Source of the DNA: Streptomyces viridiviolaceus
GTDB taxonomy: Bacteria; Actinomycetota; Actinomycetes; Streptomycetales; Streptomycetaceae
Direction: 5' to 3'
Length of the DNA: 64,000 nucleotides
Assembly: GCF_014650995.1 (NCBI RefSeq)
Contig: NZ_BMWA01000028.1
Span: 1 to 64,000 of the forward strand
Positions within the stretch are counted from its first letter, which is position 1. Every line of letters starts with the position of its first letter. The translations under genes and the position numbers were made by a program. The notes beneath the pieces are model-generated. The model did not search any database. It was not told the origin of the DNA and saw only the letters and a program-made list of their open reading frames with translations. Below, piece by piece: positions 23,860 to 31,962 of the stretch.

Positions 23860-26304
23860 TCACCGGTCCAGCGGGATCTCGCTCCACACCTGCTTGCCGC
23901 CGCTGACCGGCAGCGTCCCCCACGCCGCCGACATCGCCTCGACGAGGAGGATGCCCCGGCCGCCCGTGGCCTCCCAGCCGATGCTGGTCGGCTTCACAGG
24001 TGTACGGGGTGAGGCGTCGGCCACGGCCACGCGCAGCCGGCCGCCCACCAGGGTGAGGTCGAGGCGGACCTTGCCGTCGGTGTGCACCAGGGCGTTGGTG
24101 ACCAGCTCGGAGACGACGAGGAGGACGACGTCGACGTCACCCTCCGCCACGTCCCAGGAGCGCAGGGTTCGCCGGGTGAAGCGGCGGGCGTGCCGCACGG
24201 CCTCGGGGACGCGCCACACCGTCCAGCTCTCCCGCAGCGGGCGCAGGGCCATGCCGTCGTAGCGCACGAGGAGCAGGGCGACGTCGTCGCTGCGCCGGGC
24301 GTTGCCGAGCAGGGCGTCGGCCACCAGCCCGAGGTGGGCGGGGTCGGAGGCGGCCAGCGCGTGGGCGAAGCGGTCCATGCCGTCGTCGATGTCGGCGCCG
24401 GGTGACTCCACGAGGCCGTCCGTGGTCAGCGCGATGAGCGTGCCGGGCCGCAGCCTGAGCGGGCTCATCGGGAAATCGGCCTGCGCCACGACGCCGAGCG
24501 GCGGGCCGCCCTCGACCTCCGCGATCTCCGTTGCGCCGTCCGGATGACGCAGCACCGGCGGCAGATGTCCGGCACGGACGCACCAGGCCGAGCCCTCCTC
24601 CATGTCGAGGTCGACGTAGGCACAGGTGGCGAAGAGGTCGGTTCCCATGTCCGTGAGCAGCCGGTTGGCGTGCGAGACGACCACGTCCGGCGGGTGGCCC
24701 TCGACGGCGTAGGCGCGCAGGGCCGTGCGCATCTGGCCCATGAGGGTGGCGGCGCCGGCACTGTGGCCCTGGACGTCGCCGATGACGAGGGCCACGTGGT
24801 TGTCGGGCAGCGGGATCACGTCGTACCAGTCGCCGCCGAGCTCCAGTCCGGCCGTGCTGGGCAGATAGCGGGCGACGGCGACCGCGCCCGGCAGTTTCGG
24901 CAGGCGGCGCGGGAGCAGCTGGCGCTGGAGCATGCCGACCAGTTCGTGTTCGGCGTCGAAGGCGCGGGCGCGCATCAGGGCCTGGCCGGCGAGGCCCGCG
25001 GAGGCGGTGAGCAGGGCGCGCTCGTCGGGGCCGAAGTCGTGGGGGGTGTCCCAGCCGATCAGACAGGCGCCGGCCATGCGGCCGGCGGCGGGCAGCGGCA
25101 GTACCGCGAGTCCTCCGGGGCCGACATCGGCGAGCGCCGGCTCCAGGGCGGTTCCGGCGGGCCATATGTGGGCGCGGCCCTCGCGCAGGGCGGCGGCCAG
25201 GGTGGGCATGGCGCGCACCGGGGCGTCGGGCCACTCGCTGCGCCACTCCAGCCGCCACAGCTCGGGCCAGGACTCGGGTTCTGGCGGGTCGAGGACGGTG
25301 ACGACGAGACGGTCGTTCTCCAGCTCGGCCAGCGCGATCCGGTCGGCGCGCAGCGGCTTGCGCAGGGCGGCGACCACGGCCTGGCTGACGTCGCGGACGG
25401 TGCCCGCGGTGGCCAGCGCTGCGGCGAGGCGCTGCACGCGGGCGACGTCGGTGACGTCGGGGCGGAGCGTGGAGGCGTCGGCGACGGTGCCGACGAGACG
25501 GGCCGGGTGGCCCTCGCCGGCCGGCAGCAGGCGTCCGCGCAGCCGGAGCCACTTCGGCGGGCCGGAGGGCTGCAGCACCCGGAACTCCAGCTCCCGGTCG
25601 CCGATGGACATGTGGTCGGCCTCGACCACCGACATCAGCGAGGGCAGGTCCTCGGGCACGGTCATGCCGAGCAGCGTCTCGACCTTGCCGTCGAAGTCGT
25701 CCGGGCCGAGGCCGAACAGCCGCAGGATGTCGTCGCCGACCTCGACCCGGCCGGAGTCCATGGCGAGGGTGAACGCCCCGGGCGGCAGTTCGCCCCCCGT
25801 TGTCGCCGCGGTCGGGGCGGGGCAGGTGACGGCCTCGGCGATCAGCTCCAGGGATGCGCGGTCCTCGGTGCCGAAGCCGCCCGGACGCTCGGTCACGGCG
25901 AGCAGGCAGCCGCCGCTGTTCCCGTGCACGGGGAGGACCGCCAGCCAGAAGCCGCCGGACGGGACGCGCCGGGACTCGGCGCCCTCGGCGAGTTCCTCGG
26001 GTCCGAGCCACACCGGTCCCCCGCCGCGGTGCGCGTCGGCGACCGAGGAGCCGCCGGCCGCGGTGTAGCTGTCGCGCAGCCCGAACAGAGTCCTCGGCAC
26101 GCCCGCGGACTCGATCAGCCTCAGCGTCTCGCGGTCCTCGCCCGGCGCGTAGACGGCGACGAAGGCGGCCCCGGCGAAGACGAGGGCCTGTTCGATGACG
26201 CGGTGCAGCCGGTCGCCCGCGTCCGGCCCGGACGCGATCGCGCTGAGGGCACCCTCGGCACGCAGCGTTCCCGTTCTGCGTTCCGCTGCGCCCTCACTGA
26301 CCAC
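23860..26304 (-). CDS. GAF/PAS sensor SpoIIE-type serine phosphatase with C-terminal HATPase domain
   Basis: About 814 aa from the GTG at 26304. Order: GAF (roughly 20-150), PAS-like region (VEVGDDILRLFGLGPDDFDG, about 190-310), second GAF (about 330-480), PP2C/SpoIIE phosphatase (LELGGDWYDVIPLPDNHVAL with metal Asp residues, GDVQGHSAGAATLMGQMR, LTTDGLVE), then a RsbW-like anti-sigma kinase-type ATPase (VVSELVTNALVHT, GGRGILLVEA). Such proteins dephosphorylate anti-anti-sigma factors in partner-switching pathways of stress and development. The start is uncertain because upstream in-frame codons continue, but those residues are Pro/Arg-rich and non-conserved. Confidence 0.87.
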   Translation of the reverse strand: MVSEGAAERRTGTLRAEGALSAIASGPDAGDRLHRVIEQALVFAGAAFVAVYAPGEDRETLRLIESAGVPRTLFGLRDSYTAAGGSSVADAHRGGGPVWLGPEELAEGAESRRVPSGGFWLAVLPVHGNSGGCLLAVTERPGGFGTEDRASLELIAEAVTCPAPTAATTGGELPPGAFTLAMDSGRVEVGDDILRLFGLGPDDFDGKVETLLGMTVPEDLPSLMSVVEADHMSIGDRELEFRVLQPSGPPKWLRLRGRLLPAGEGHPARLVGTVADASTLRPDVTDVARVQRLAAALATAGTVRDVSQAVVAALRKPLRADRIALAELENDRLVVTVLDPPEPESWPELWRLEWRSEWPDAPVRAMPTLAAALREGRAHIWPAGTALEPALADVGPGGLAVLPLPAAGRMAGACLIGWDTPHDFGPDERALLTASAGLAGQALMRARAFDAEHELVGMLQRQLLPRRLPKLPGAVAVARYLPSTAGLELGGDWYDVIPLPDNHVALVIGDVQGHSAGAATLMGQMRTALRAYAVEGHPPDVVVSHANRLLTDMGTDLFATCAYVDLDMEEGSAWCVRAGHLPPVLRHPDGATEIAEVEGGPPLGVVAQADFPMSPLRLRPGTLIALTTDGLVESPGADIDDGMDRFAHALAASDPAHLGLVADALLGNARRSDDVALLLVRYDGMALRPLRESWTVWRVPEAVRHARRFTRRTLRSWDVAEGDVDVVLLVVSELVTNALVHTDGKVRLDLTLVGGRLRVAVADASPRTPVKPTSIGWEATGGRGILLVEAMSAAWGTLPVSGGKQVWSEIPLDR

Positions 26305-26659
26305 GCCGCCATTACAGCGCTTATGGGACACCTGCGCAGCCCCTGCGGCGGGGAACGGTGGATCAGGCATCGGCGGGGGCCTCGCGCGGGGTGTGCGGCG
26401 GCCGTTCCCCGGGGGCGGCCGGCAGGGGCGTGGACGGGGTCCGGTGGGGGACGCGAGGGACCGCATCGTCACCCGGAGCGGCTCCGTGCCGGGGCCCGTA
26501 CGTCCGCGGCACCGGGCGTGGTGGCGTCCGCCGTGCACGGCAGGGCGGCGTCGACGGGGAGATCCGGCCTGGTGCGGCATGAGGCGGGCGGGGAGGGACG
26601 CATCGCCCGCATCGCGCCGCTGTTCCGATCGGGCGGCTGACGGCACGGCCCGGGACGCG
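26305..26659. other. Intergenic, no supported gene
   Basis: Between the SpoIIE-type gene and the serine protease terminator the frames on both strands are Pro/Arg/Gly-rich without motifs. The stretch probably holds the promoter of the phosphatase gene on the minus strand. Confidence 0.45.
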
Positions 26660-26687
26660 GTCCGGCCCTCCCGCCGGAGGGCCGGAC
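26660..26687 (-). terminator. Hairpin terminator of the serine protease gene
   Basis: GTCCGGCCCTCC (26660-26671) and GGAGGGCCGGAC (26676-26687) form a perfect 12-bp stem with the loop CGCC, 57 bp downstream of the protease stop on the minus strand. Confidence 0.8.
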
Positions 26688-26744
26688 GGTCCCACGCCGG
26701 CCGGCGCCACGACGGGGGTGGCCGGCGGCTCGGGAGCCACGGTC

Positions 26745-28049
26745 TCAGGGAGCCTGCGTCCCCCCGGAGCCGTCCGCGCCGCCGTCGCCCGCACCGTCAC
26801 CGGCGTCCCCGGCTCCGGCGTCCTCACCTGCACCGGCCTGCCCGGCGCCGGCCTCGTCCCCGCCGCCGACGGCCTCGCCGCCGCCGGTCTGCTCACCGGC
26901 ACCGGCCCCCTCGTCGCCCGCCGCACCGCCGGTGCCGAGGGTGGCGCCGACCGCCTGCAGGGCGGTGGTGACCGGCTGGAAGAACGTCTCGCCGCCGACC
27001 GTGCAGTCGCCGCTGCCGCCGGAGGTCAGGCCGATGGCCAGCCCGTCCTGGGTGAACAGCGGGCCGCCGCTGTCACCGGGTTCGGCACAGACGTCGGTCT
27101 GGATGAGGCCCGTGACCGTGCCCTCGGGGTAGTTCACGGTGGCGTCCAGCCCGAGCACCTGACCGTCGGCCAGTCCGGTGGTGCTGCCCATCCGGAACAC
27201 CTGCTGTCCGACCGTCGCCTCCGCGGCCTCGGTGATCCGCACGGTCTGGTTCCCGACGTCGACCTCGCTCGGGGCCTCGGTCGCGGGGTCGTCGTACCGG
27301 ACGAGCGCGAAGTCCCCCTCGCCGGGGAAGACCGCCTGGTCGACGGTGGCGATCGGCTGGCCGTCCTGCGCGTCGGACCACTGGTCGGTGGCGACCCCGC
27401 AGTGCCCCGCGGTCAGGAAGGCGGGCGAGCCGTCGCCCACGGTGACGTTGAAGCCGAGGGAGCAGCGCGCGCCGCCGCCGAAGACGGCGTCGCCGCCCGA
27501 CAGATACGGCTTGAAGGTGCCGGTGGACTTCCTGAGGGTGGCCATGCCGGAGCCGAGGCCGTCGACGGTGGACTCCAGCCGGTCCCACCGGGCTCCGGTG
27601 ACGGTGCTGTCGGCGGTCACCAGGATCTTGTTCGTCCGCGGGTCGATGGCCCACGAGGTGCCCGGGATGGTCGCCTCGGCCTTCAGGGTCTGCGCACCGC
27701 CGCGCAGTTCGGCGATGCTGTTGTCGACCGCGCGGACGGCCGCCCCCGCCTTCTTCGCCTGCACGATCACGTTGTTGTTGTCGCCCGGTACGACGTTGAC
27801 GACGAGCTGCTGCTCGCCGGCGTCGTAGTACGAGCCGGCGAAGGCGTCGCCGAGCAGTCCGGAGAGCTGTGCGGCGAGGTCCGAGGCGTCGGCCGCCTTC
27901 AGGGTCCTGGGCGCCGCGGCGACGTCGTCCGAAGTGCCGCCGTCCTGCGAGGCGTTGGCGTTCGGCAGCAGGATCGCGGCCGCTCCGAGCGCCACCACGC
28001 CGCCTGCCGCCATGGCGGCCTTGCGCTTCGGAATTCGCTTGTGACTCAA
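26745..28049 (-). CDS. Secreted streptogrisin/alpha-lytic-type serine protease
   Basis: The protein has 434 aa; the start is a TTG at 28049 giving MSHKRIPKRK, with AGGAGG 9 bases upstream. Signal peptide to about ANAS, then an alpha-lytic-type pro-domain (ELRGGAQTLKAEATIPGTSW, RWDRLESTVDGL) and an S1 (chymotrypsin-fold) domain: His in LTAGHCG, Asp in EGDFALVRYDD, Ser in EPGDSGGPLF. Cys pairs around ARCSLGF and VCAEPGD fit disulfides. The C-terminus after QAVGATLGTG is an unusual 60-residue tail of Gly, Ala, Glu and Asp, ending GGTQAP, perhaps a linker or surface tether. The precursor undergoes autocatalytic release in this family. Confidence 0.9.
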   Translation of the reverse strand: MSHKRIPKRKAAMAAGGVVALGAAAILLPNANASQDGGTSDDVAAAPRTLKAADASDLAAQLSGLLGDAFAGSYYDAGEQQLVVNVVPGDNNNVIVQAKKAGAAVRAVDNSIAELRGGAQTLKAEATIPGTSWAIDPRTNKILVTADSTVTGARWDRLESTVDGLGSGMATLRKSTGTFKPYLSGGDAVFGGGARCSLGFNVTVGDGSPAFLTAGHCGVATDQWSDAQDGQPIATVDQAVFPGEGDFALVRYDDPATEAPSEVDVGNQTVRITEAAEATVGQQVFRMGSTTGLADGQVLGLDATVNYPEGTVTGLIQTDVCAEPGDSGGPLFTQDGLAIGLTSGGSGDCTVGGETFFQPVTTALQAVGATLGTGGAAGDEGAGAGEQTGGGEAVGGGDEAGAGQAGAGEDAGAGDAGDGAGDGGADGSGGTQAP

Positions 28050-28617
28050 CCTTCTCGACCTCCTGGGACGGGGTCCGTGCCGTTCGTGCGGCAGTTGTCG
28101 GGGGCGCCTGGATGGCAGTTGGTACGCAGGGGCCGGACGGCGCGTTCAACTCCACCGGATCGACACGCTCCGCATTTGGTCGGCGACGTTCAGTTCCGAT
28201 CACGGAGCGGAATGCCTACTTCAGAAAATCTGCACATCGAAAACCCAACCCAGTCACCGCCGTTGGCGGACCTCCACAAATCCCCGGTGCCGCTCACGCC
28301 TTTGGGACGCAAGTGCCGGATTCGCCGCCGTGGAGGCAAGGGGTGGCGCGGACCGATACCGCGCCCCATGTGAAGAAGTCGCCGCGAAGGCGTGCGCGCA
28401 CCTGCACGGTTGCCTGCCCCGTCGTTGCAAGTGCCCTGGTGGGAGCGGGTGATTGATTGGAAGCACGGACCGGCCGCGTGCTTTGATCCATCGCACCGCG
28501 GGGGCCGCGGAGGGCTCCGGAGAAGGGCGCCCGGCACCCGCGGCCGCGGCCGTCGTCTGTCCCCAGAGGGGGCCGCTCCCCCCTTGTGAAATTGGCTATA
28601 CGAAGGGAAGTTCCATC
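28050..28617. promoter_or_regulatory. Divergent intergenic region between protease and double-Gly peptide genes
   Basis: This 568-bp region has no supported gene. It should hold the protease promoter (minus strand) and the promoter for the 28618 peptide (plus strand). It contains an A/T-richer patch at about 28190-28280 and a weak plus-strand candidate near 28452 (TTGATT followed about 18 bases later by a TTTGAT-like box). Its length suggests regulation. Peptide ORFs other than 28618 were not convincing. Confidence 0.4.
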
Positions 28618-28833
28618 ATGAACTCCACCCCCCAGGTTGAGACCGTCGAGATCTCCGACGCCGAGCTCGACAACGTCTCCGGCGGCCTGTCCGTGAACGC
28701 CGTCGGCACCGTCACCGGCCTGGTGGACGGCATCGCCCCGGTCTCCGGCCTGCTCAACACGGCCGTCGGCACGGTCGAGGGTGTCACCGGTCTGAACACC
28801 GCCCCGGTCACCAACCTGGTCGCCGGTCTCTGA
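28618..28833 (+). CDS. Double-glycine leader secreted peptide, Cys-free and without basic residues
   Basis: The protein has 71 aa, ATG at 28618 with GAAGGGA upstream. Residues 1-23 form a typical bacteriocin/NHLP-type leader: acidic (5 Asp/Glu), with AELDNVSGG ending in the Gly-Gly cleavage site. The predicted 48-residue core starts LSVNAVG and consists of two similar units, residues 28-46 and 49-68, both AVGTV(T/E)G...APV(S/T)xL. The whole 71-mer has no Cys, Lys, Arg, His, Trp, Tyr or Phe. It is followed by a terminator hairpin and genes for an HlyD adaptor, a C39-peptidase exporter and a second ABC exporter. Without Cys it cannot form lanthionine rings; function unknown. Confidence 0.85.
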   Translation: MNSTPQVETVEISDAELDNVSGGLSVNAVGTVTGLVDGIAPVSGLLNTAVGTVEGVTGLNTAPVTNLVAGL

Positions 28834-28853
28834 TCGCGCCCTTGTGCCGTTGA

Positions 28854-28886
28854 GTCCCGGAGCCGCCCCCCGGTTCCGGGACTTTT
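28854..28886 (+). terminator. Intra-operon hairpin with T-tract after the peptide gene
   Basis: GTCCCGGA (28854-28861) pairs with TCCGGGAC (28875-28882), followed by TTTT. It lies between the peptide gene and the transport genes, a common place for a partial terminator that lets the peptide mRNA outnumber the exporter mRNA. Confidence 0.7.
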
Positions 28887-28935
28887 CGGCCGTCCTCTTC
28901 CGGAATCCTCCGGTCTTCTCTGGGATACGTCCGAC

Positions 28936-29742
28936 GTGCAGTTCCGCCAACAGGCCCTCGCCAAGCTCCAGTCGCCCGAGGAGCTCGACCTCCCGGTGCG
29001 CTTCGCCCGCCCTCAGGGCTGGCTCGTGCTCTCCGTGACCGTGGTCGCGATGGCCGCCGCCTCCGTCTGGGCGGTGACCGGCTCGGTGACCTCCACCGTC
29101 GGCGCGCCCGCCGTCCTCACGCACGGGCAGGGCAGTTACCTCCTGCAGAGCCCGGTCTCCGGCCAGGTCACCGCCGTCCTCGCCCGGCAGGGCCAGCGGC
29201 TGCCCGCCGACTCCCCCGTACTGAAGGTCCGTACCGCCGACGGCGAGACCGTCGTCCGCACGCTCGACGCGGGCCGTGTCAGCGCCCTGGCCGCCACCGT
29301 CGGCCAGATCATCCAGACCGGCGCCAACGTCGCCTCCGTCGAGAAGGTCGCCCACGCCGACGACCCGCTCTACGCCACCGTGTACGTCCCCGCCGAGAAC
29401 GCCGCCGCCATCCCGGCCGACGCCAGGGTCGACCTGACCGTCCAGTCGGTGCCGGCCCAGGAGTACGGCGTGCTGCACGGCCACGTGAAGTCGGTGGACC
29501 GCTCGGCCCAGTCCGCGCAGGCGATCTCCGCGTTCCTCGGCGACAGCCAGCTCGGCGAGCAGTTCACCGAGAAGGGCAGGCCGGTGGCCGTGACGGTCCG
29601 GCTGGACACCTCGAAGTCCACGAAGAGCGGCTACGAGTGGTCGTCCGCGGACGGCCCGCCGTACCCCCTGACCTCCATGACCCTGGCCACCGGATCGATC
29701 CGGCTGGCCGACCGGCGTCCCGTCGATTGGCTGCTGCCGTGA
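28936..29742 (+). CDS. HlyD-type secretion adaptor of NHLP/NHLM bacteriocin system
   Basis: The protein has 268 aa from a GTG at 28936. One N-terminal membrane anchor (GWLVLSVTVVAMAAASVWAV, about 29-48), then a periplasm-facing barrel-sandwich hybrid (SPVSGQVTAVLARQGQRLPA, GETVVRTLDAGRVSALAATV) and a beta-barrel ending with DTSKSTKSGYEW. This is the pattern of the short HlyD-like proteins that precede NHLP-type bacteriocin exporters. It bridges the exporter to the wall side, or stabilises it in a monoderm. The gene overlaps the next one by 4 bp (GTGA at 29739), so the complex is translationally coupled. The start codon has only a weak Shine-Dalgarno. Confidence 0.85.
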   Translation: MQFRQQALAKLQSPEELDLPVRFARPQGWLVLSVTVVAMAAASVWAVTGSVTSTVGAPAVLTHGQGSYLLQSPVSGQVTAVLARQGQRLPADSPVLKVRTADGETVVRTLDAGRVSALAATVGQIIQTGANVASVEKVAHADDPLYATVYVPAENAAAIPADARVDLTVQSVPAQEYGVLHGHVKSVDRSAQSAQAISAFLGDSQLGEQFTEKGRPVAVTVRLDTSKSTKSGYEWSSADGPPYPLTSMTLATGSIRLADRRPVDWLLP

Positions 29743-31961
29743 GCACCGCAACTGACACCCGGGGCAGACGCCGTGCCGCCCCGCCGAAGCGCAGGGTGCC
29801 CAGCAGCCGGGCGAAGACCGTCCGGACGCCCACCGTGCTCCAGATGGAGGCCGTCGAGTGCGGCGCCGCCTCACTGGCGATGGTGCTCGGCCACTACGGG
29901 CGGCACGTCCCGCTGGAGGAGCTGCGCATCGCCTGCGGCGTCTCCCGGGACGGCTCGCGCGCCAGCAATCTGCTGAAGGCGGCGCGCAGTTACGGCCTGA
30001 CCGCCAAGGGCATGCAGATGGACCTGGCCGCCCTCGCCGAGGTCACGGCCCCCGCCATCCTCTTCTGGGAGTTCAACCACTACGTCGTCTACGACGGCAT
30101 GGGCCGCCGCTTCGGCCGCCGCGGGGTGTTCGTCAACGACCCCGGCAAGGGCCGCCGCTTCGTCTCCCTGGAGGAGTTCGACGGCAGCTTCACCGGGGTC
30201 GTGCTGACCATGGAGCCCGGCGAGGACTTCAGCCGGGGCGGGCGCCGGCCCGGCGTGCTGGGCGCGATGCCGGCCCGGCTGCGCGGCACCGCGGGCACGC
30301 TGCCCGCCGCCGTGCTGGCGAGCCTGCTGCTGGTGGCGGTCGGCGCGGCGGTGCCCGCGCTCAGCCGCACCTACATCGACATGTTCCTGATCGGCGGCCA
30401 GACCTCGCTGCTTGGCGTGCTGTTCGCCTCGATGGCGGCGTGCGTGCTGCTCACGGTGGTGCTGACCTGGCTCCAGCAGGCGAACCTGCTGCACGGCAGG
30501 ATCATCTCCTCCACCCTCTCCAGCGCCCGCTTCCTGCGCCACCTGCTGCGGCTTCCGGTGACGTTCTTCTCCCAGCGCAGCCCGGCCGACCTGGTGCAGC
30601 GGCTGCAGTCCAACGACGCCGTGGCCGAGACCCTGGCCCGCGATCTCGCGGCGGCCGGCGTCGACGCGATCGTCGTCGTCCTGTACGCCGTACTGCTGTA
30701 CACGTACGACCCCCAGCTCACCTTCGTCGGCATCGGTGTGGCGCTGCTCAACATCCTCGCGATGCGCGTCGTCATCCGGCTGCGCGCGACGCGCACGGCG
30801 AAGCTGCGCGCGGACACGGCCCGGCTGACCAACACCGCCTACACGGGCCTGCAGCTGATCGAGACGATGAAGGCGACCGGCGGCGAGGACGGCTACTTCC
30901 GCAAGTGGGCCGGGCAGCACGCCACCACTCTGGAGGAGCAGCAGCGGCTCGGGGTGCCGAGCGCCTGGCTCGGCGTGGTCGCCCCGACACTCGCCACGCT
31001 CAACAGCGCGCTGATCCTGTGGATCGGCGGCATGCGGGCGGTCGAGGGCCACATCTCGGTCGGCCTCCTGGTCGCCTTCCAGGCGCTGGTCACCCGCTTC
31101 ACCGCCCCGCTGACCCGCCTGAACGGCGTCGCGGGCCGCATCCAGGACTTCGCGGCCGACGTGGCCCGGCTGAAGGACGTGGAGAACTTCCGCGCCGACC
31201 CGCTCTACGACCGCCCCGGCGCCGGCGACTCCACGCGACGCCTGCACGGCCACGTCGAGCTGCAGAACGTCTCCTTCGGCTACAACCCGCTGGACAAGCC
31301 GCTGCTCACCGGCTTCGACCTGACTGTCGGGCCGGGACGGCAGGTGGCCCTGGTCGGCGGCTCCGGCAGCGGCAAGTCCACGGTGTCCCGGCTGATCTCG
31401 GGGCTGTACGCCCCGTGGGAGGGCGTCATCCGCATCGACGGACAGCGCCTGGAGGACATCCCGCGCGGGGCGCTGGCCTCCTCCGTCTCCTTCGTCGACC
31501 AGGACGTGTTCCTCTTCGAGGGCACCGTGCGCGACAACGTGGCGCTGTGGGACCCGTCGGTCCCGGACGACGCGGTGGTGGAGGCGCTCAGGGACGCGGC
31601 GCTGTACGACGTCGTCATGCGCCGCCCCGGCGGCATCCACAGCAGGGTCGAGCAGGACGGCCGCAACTTCTCCGGCGGGCAGCGCCAGCGCCTGGAGATC
31701 GCGCGGGCGCTGGTGCGCAGGCCGAGCATCCTCGTCCTCGACGAGGTGACCAGCGCCCTGGACGCGGAGACGGAGCTGGTGGTGATGGACAACCTGCGCA
31801 GGCGGGGCTGTGCCTGCGTGGTGATCGCGCACCGGCTCAGCACGGTGCGGGACAGCGACGAGATCGTCGTCCTGCAGCACGGCACGGTCGTCGAGCGCGG
31901 GCGGCACGAGGAGCTGCTGGCGCACGGCGGCGCCTACGCGGCGCTGGTCAGGGAGCGGTGA
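29739..31961 (+). CDS. NHLP-type ABC exporter with C39 leader peptidase
   Basis: The protein has 740 aa from the GTG at 29739. An N-terminal C39 peptidase carries all three catalytic positions: Cys41 in EAVECGAASLAM, His114 in NHYVVYDG and Asp134 in VNDPGKG. Six-helix exporter domain about 190-460; ATPase about 500-735 with Walker A GGSGSGKST, signature SGGQRQR, Walker B ILVLDEVTSALD and His in IAHRLSTV. It should cut the double-Gly leader of the 28618 peptide and export the core. It is one base from the next exporter gene (31963). The peptidase is not degenerate. Confidence 0.9.
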   Translation: MSTATDTRGRRRAAPPKRRVPSSRAKTVRTPTVLQMEAVECGAASLAMVLGHYGRHVPLEELRIACGVSRDGSRASNLLKAARSYGLTAKGMQMDLAALAEVTAPAILFWEFNHYVVYDGMGRRFGRRGVFVNDPGKGRRFVSLEEFDGSFTGVVLTMEPGEDFSRGGRRPGVLGAMPARLRGTAGTLPAAVLASLLLVAVGAAVPALSRTYIDMFLIGGQTSLLGVLFASMAACVLLTVVLTWLQQANLLHGRIISSTLSSARFLRHLLRLPVTFFSQRSPADLVQRLQSNDAVAETLARDLAAAGVDAIVVVLYAVLLYTYDPQLTFVGIGVALLNILAMRVVIRLRATRTAKLRADTARLTNTAYTGLQLIETMKATGGEDGYFRKWAGQHATTLEEQQRLGVPSAWLGVVAPTLATLNSALILWIGGMRAVEGHISVGLLVAFQALVTRFTAPLTRLNGVAGRIQDFAADVARLKDVENFRADPLYDRPGAGDSTRRLHGHVELQNVSFGYNPLDKPLLTGFDLTVGPGRQVALVGGSGSGKSTVSRLISGLYAPWEGVIRIDGQRLEDIPRGALASSVSFVDQDVFLFEGTVRDNVALWDPSVPDDAVVEALRDAALYDVVMRRPGGIHSRVEQDGRNFSGGQRQRLEIARALVRRPSILVLDEVTSALDAETELVVMDNLRRRGCACVVIAHRLSTVRDSDEIVVLQHGTVVERGRHEELLAHGGAYAALVRER

Positions 31962-31962
31962 G

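Noticed and set aside
26305..26744. A gene at 26358-26971 (plus strand)
   Set aside because: The frames are Pro/Arg-rich with no motif and lie opposite the start region of the SpoIIE-type gene and the protease tail.
28294..29874. Lanthipeptide or other modified-peptide interpretation of the 28618 precursor
   Set aside because: The leader looks class-II-like, but the core has no Cys and no lanthionine synthetase or other tailoring gene is nearby, so rings cannot form as in that class.
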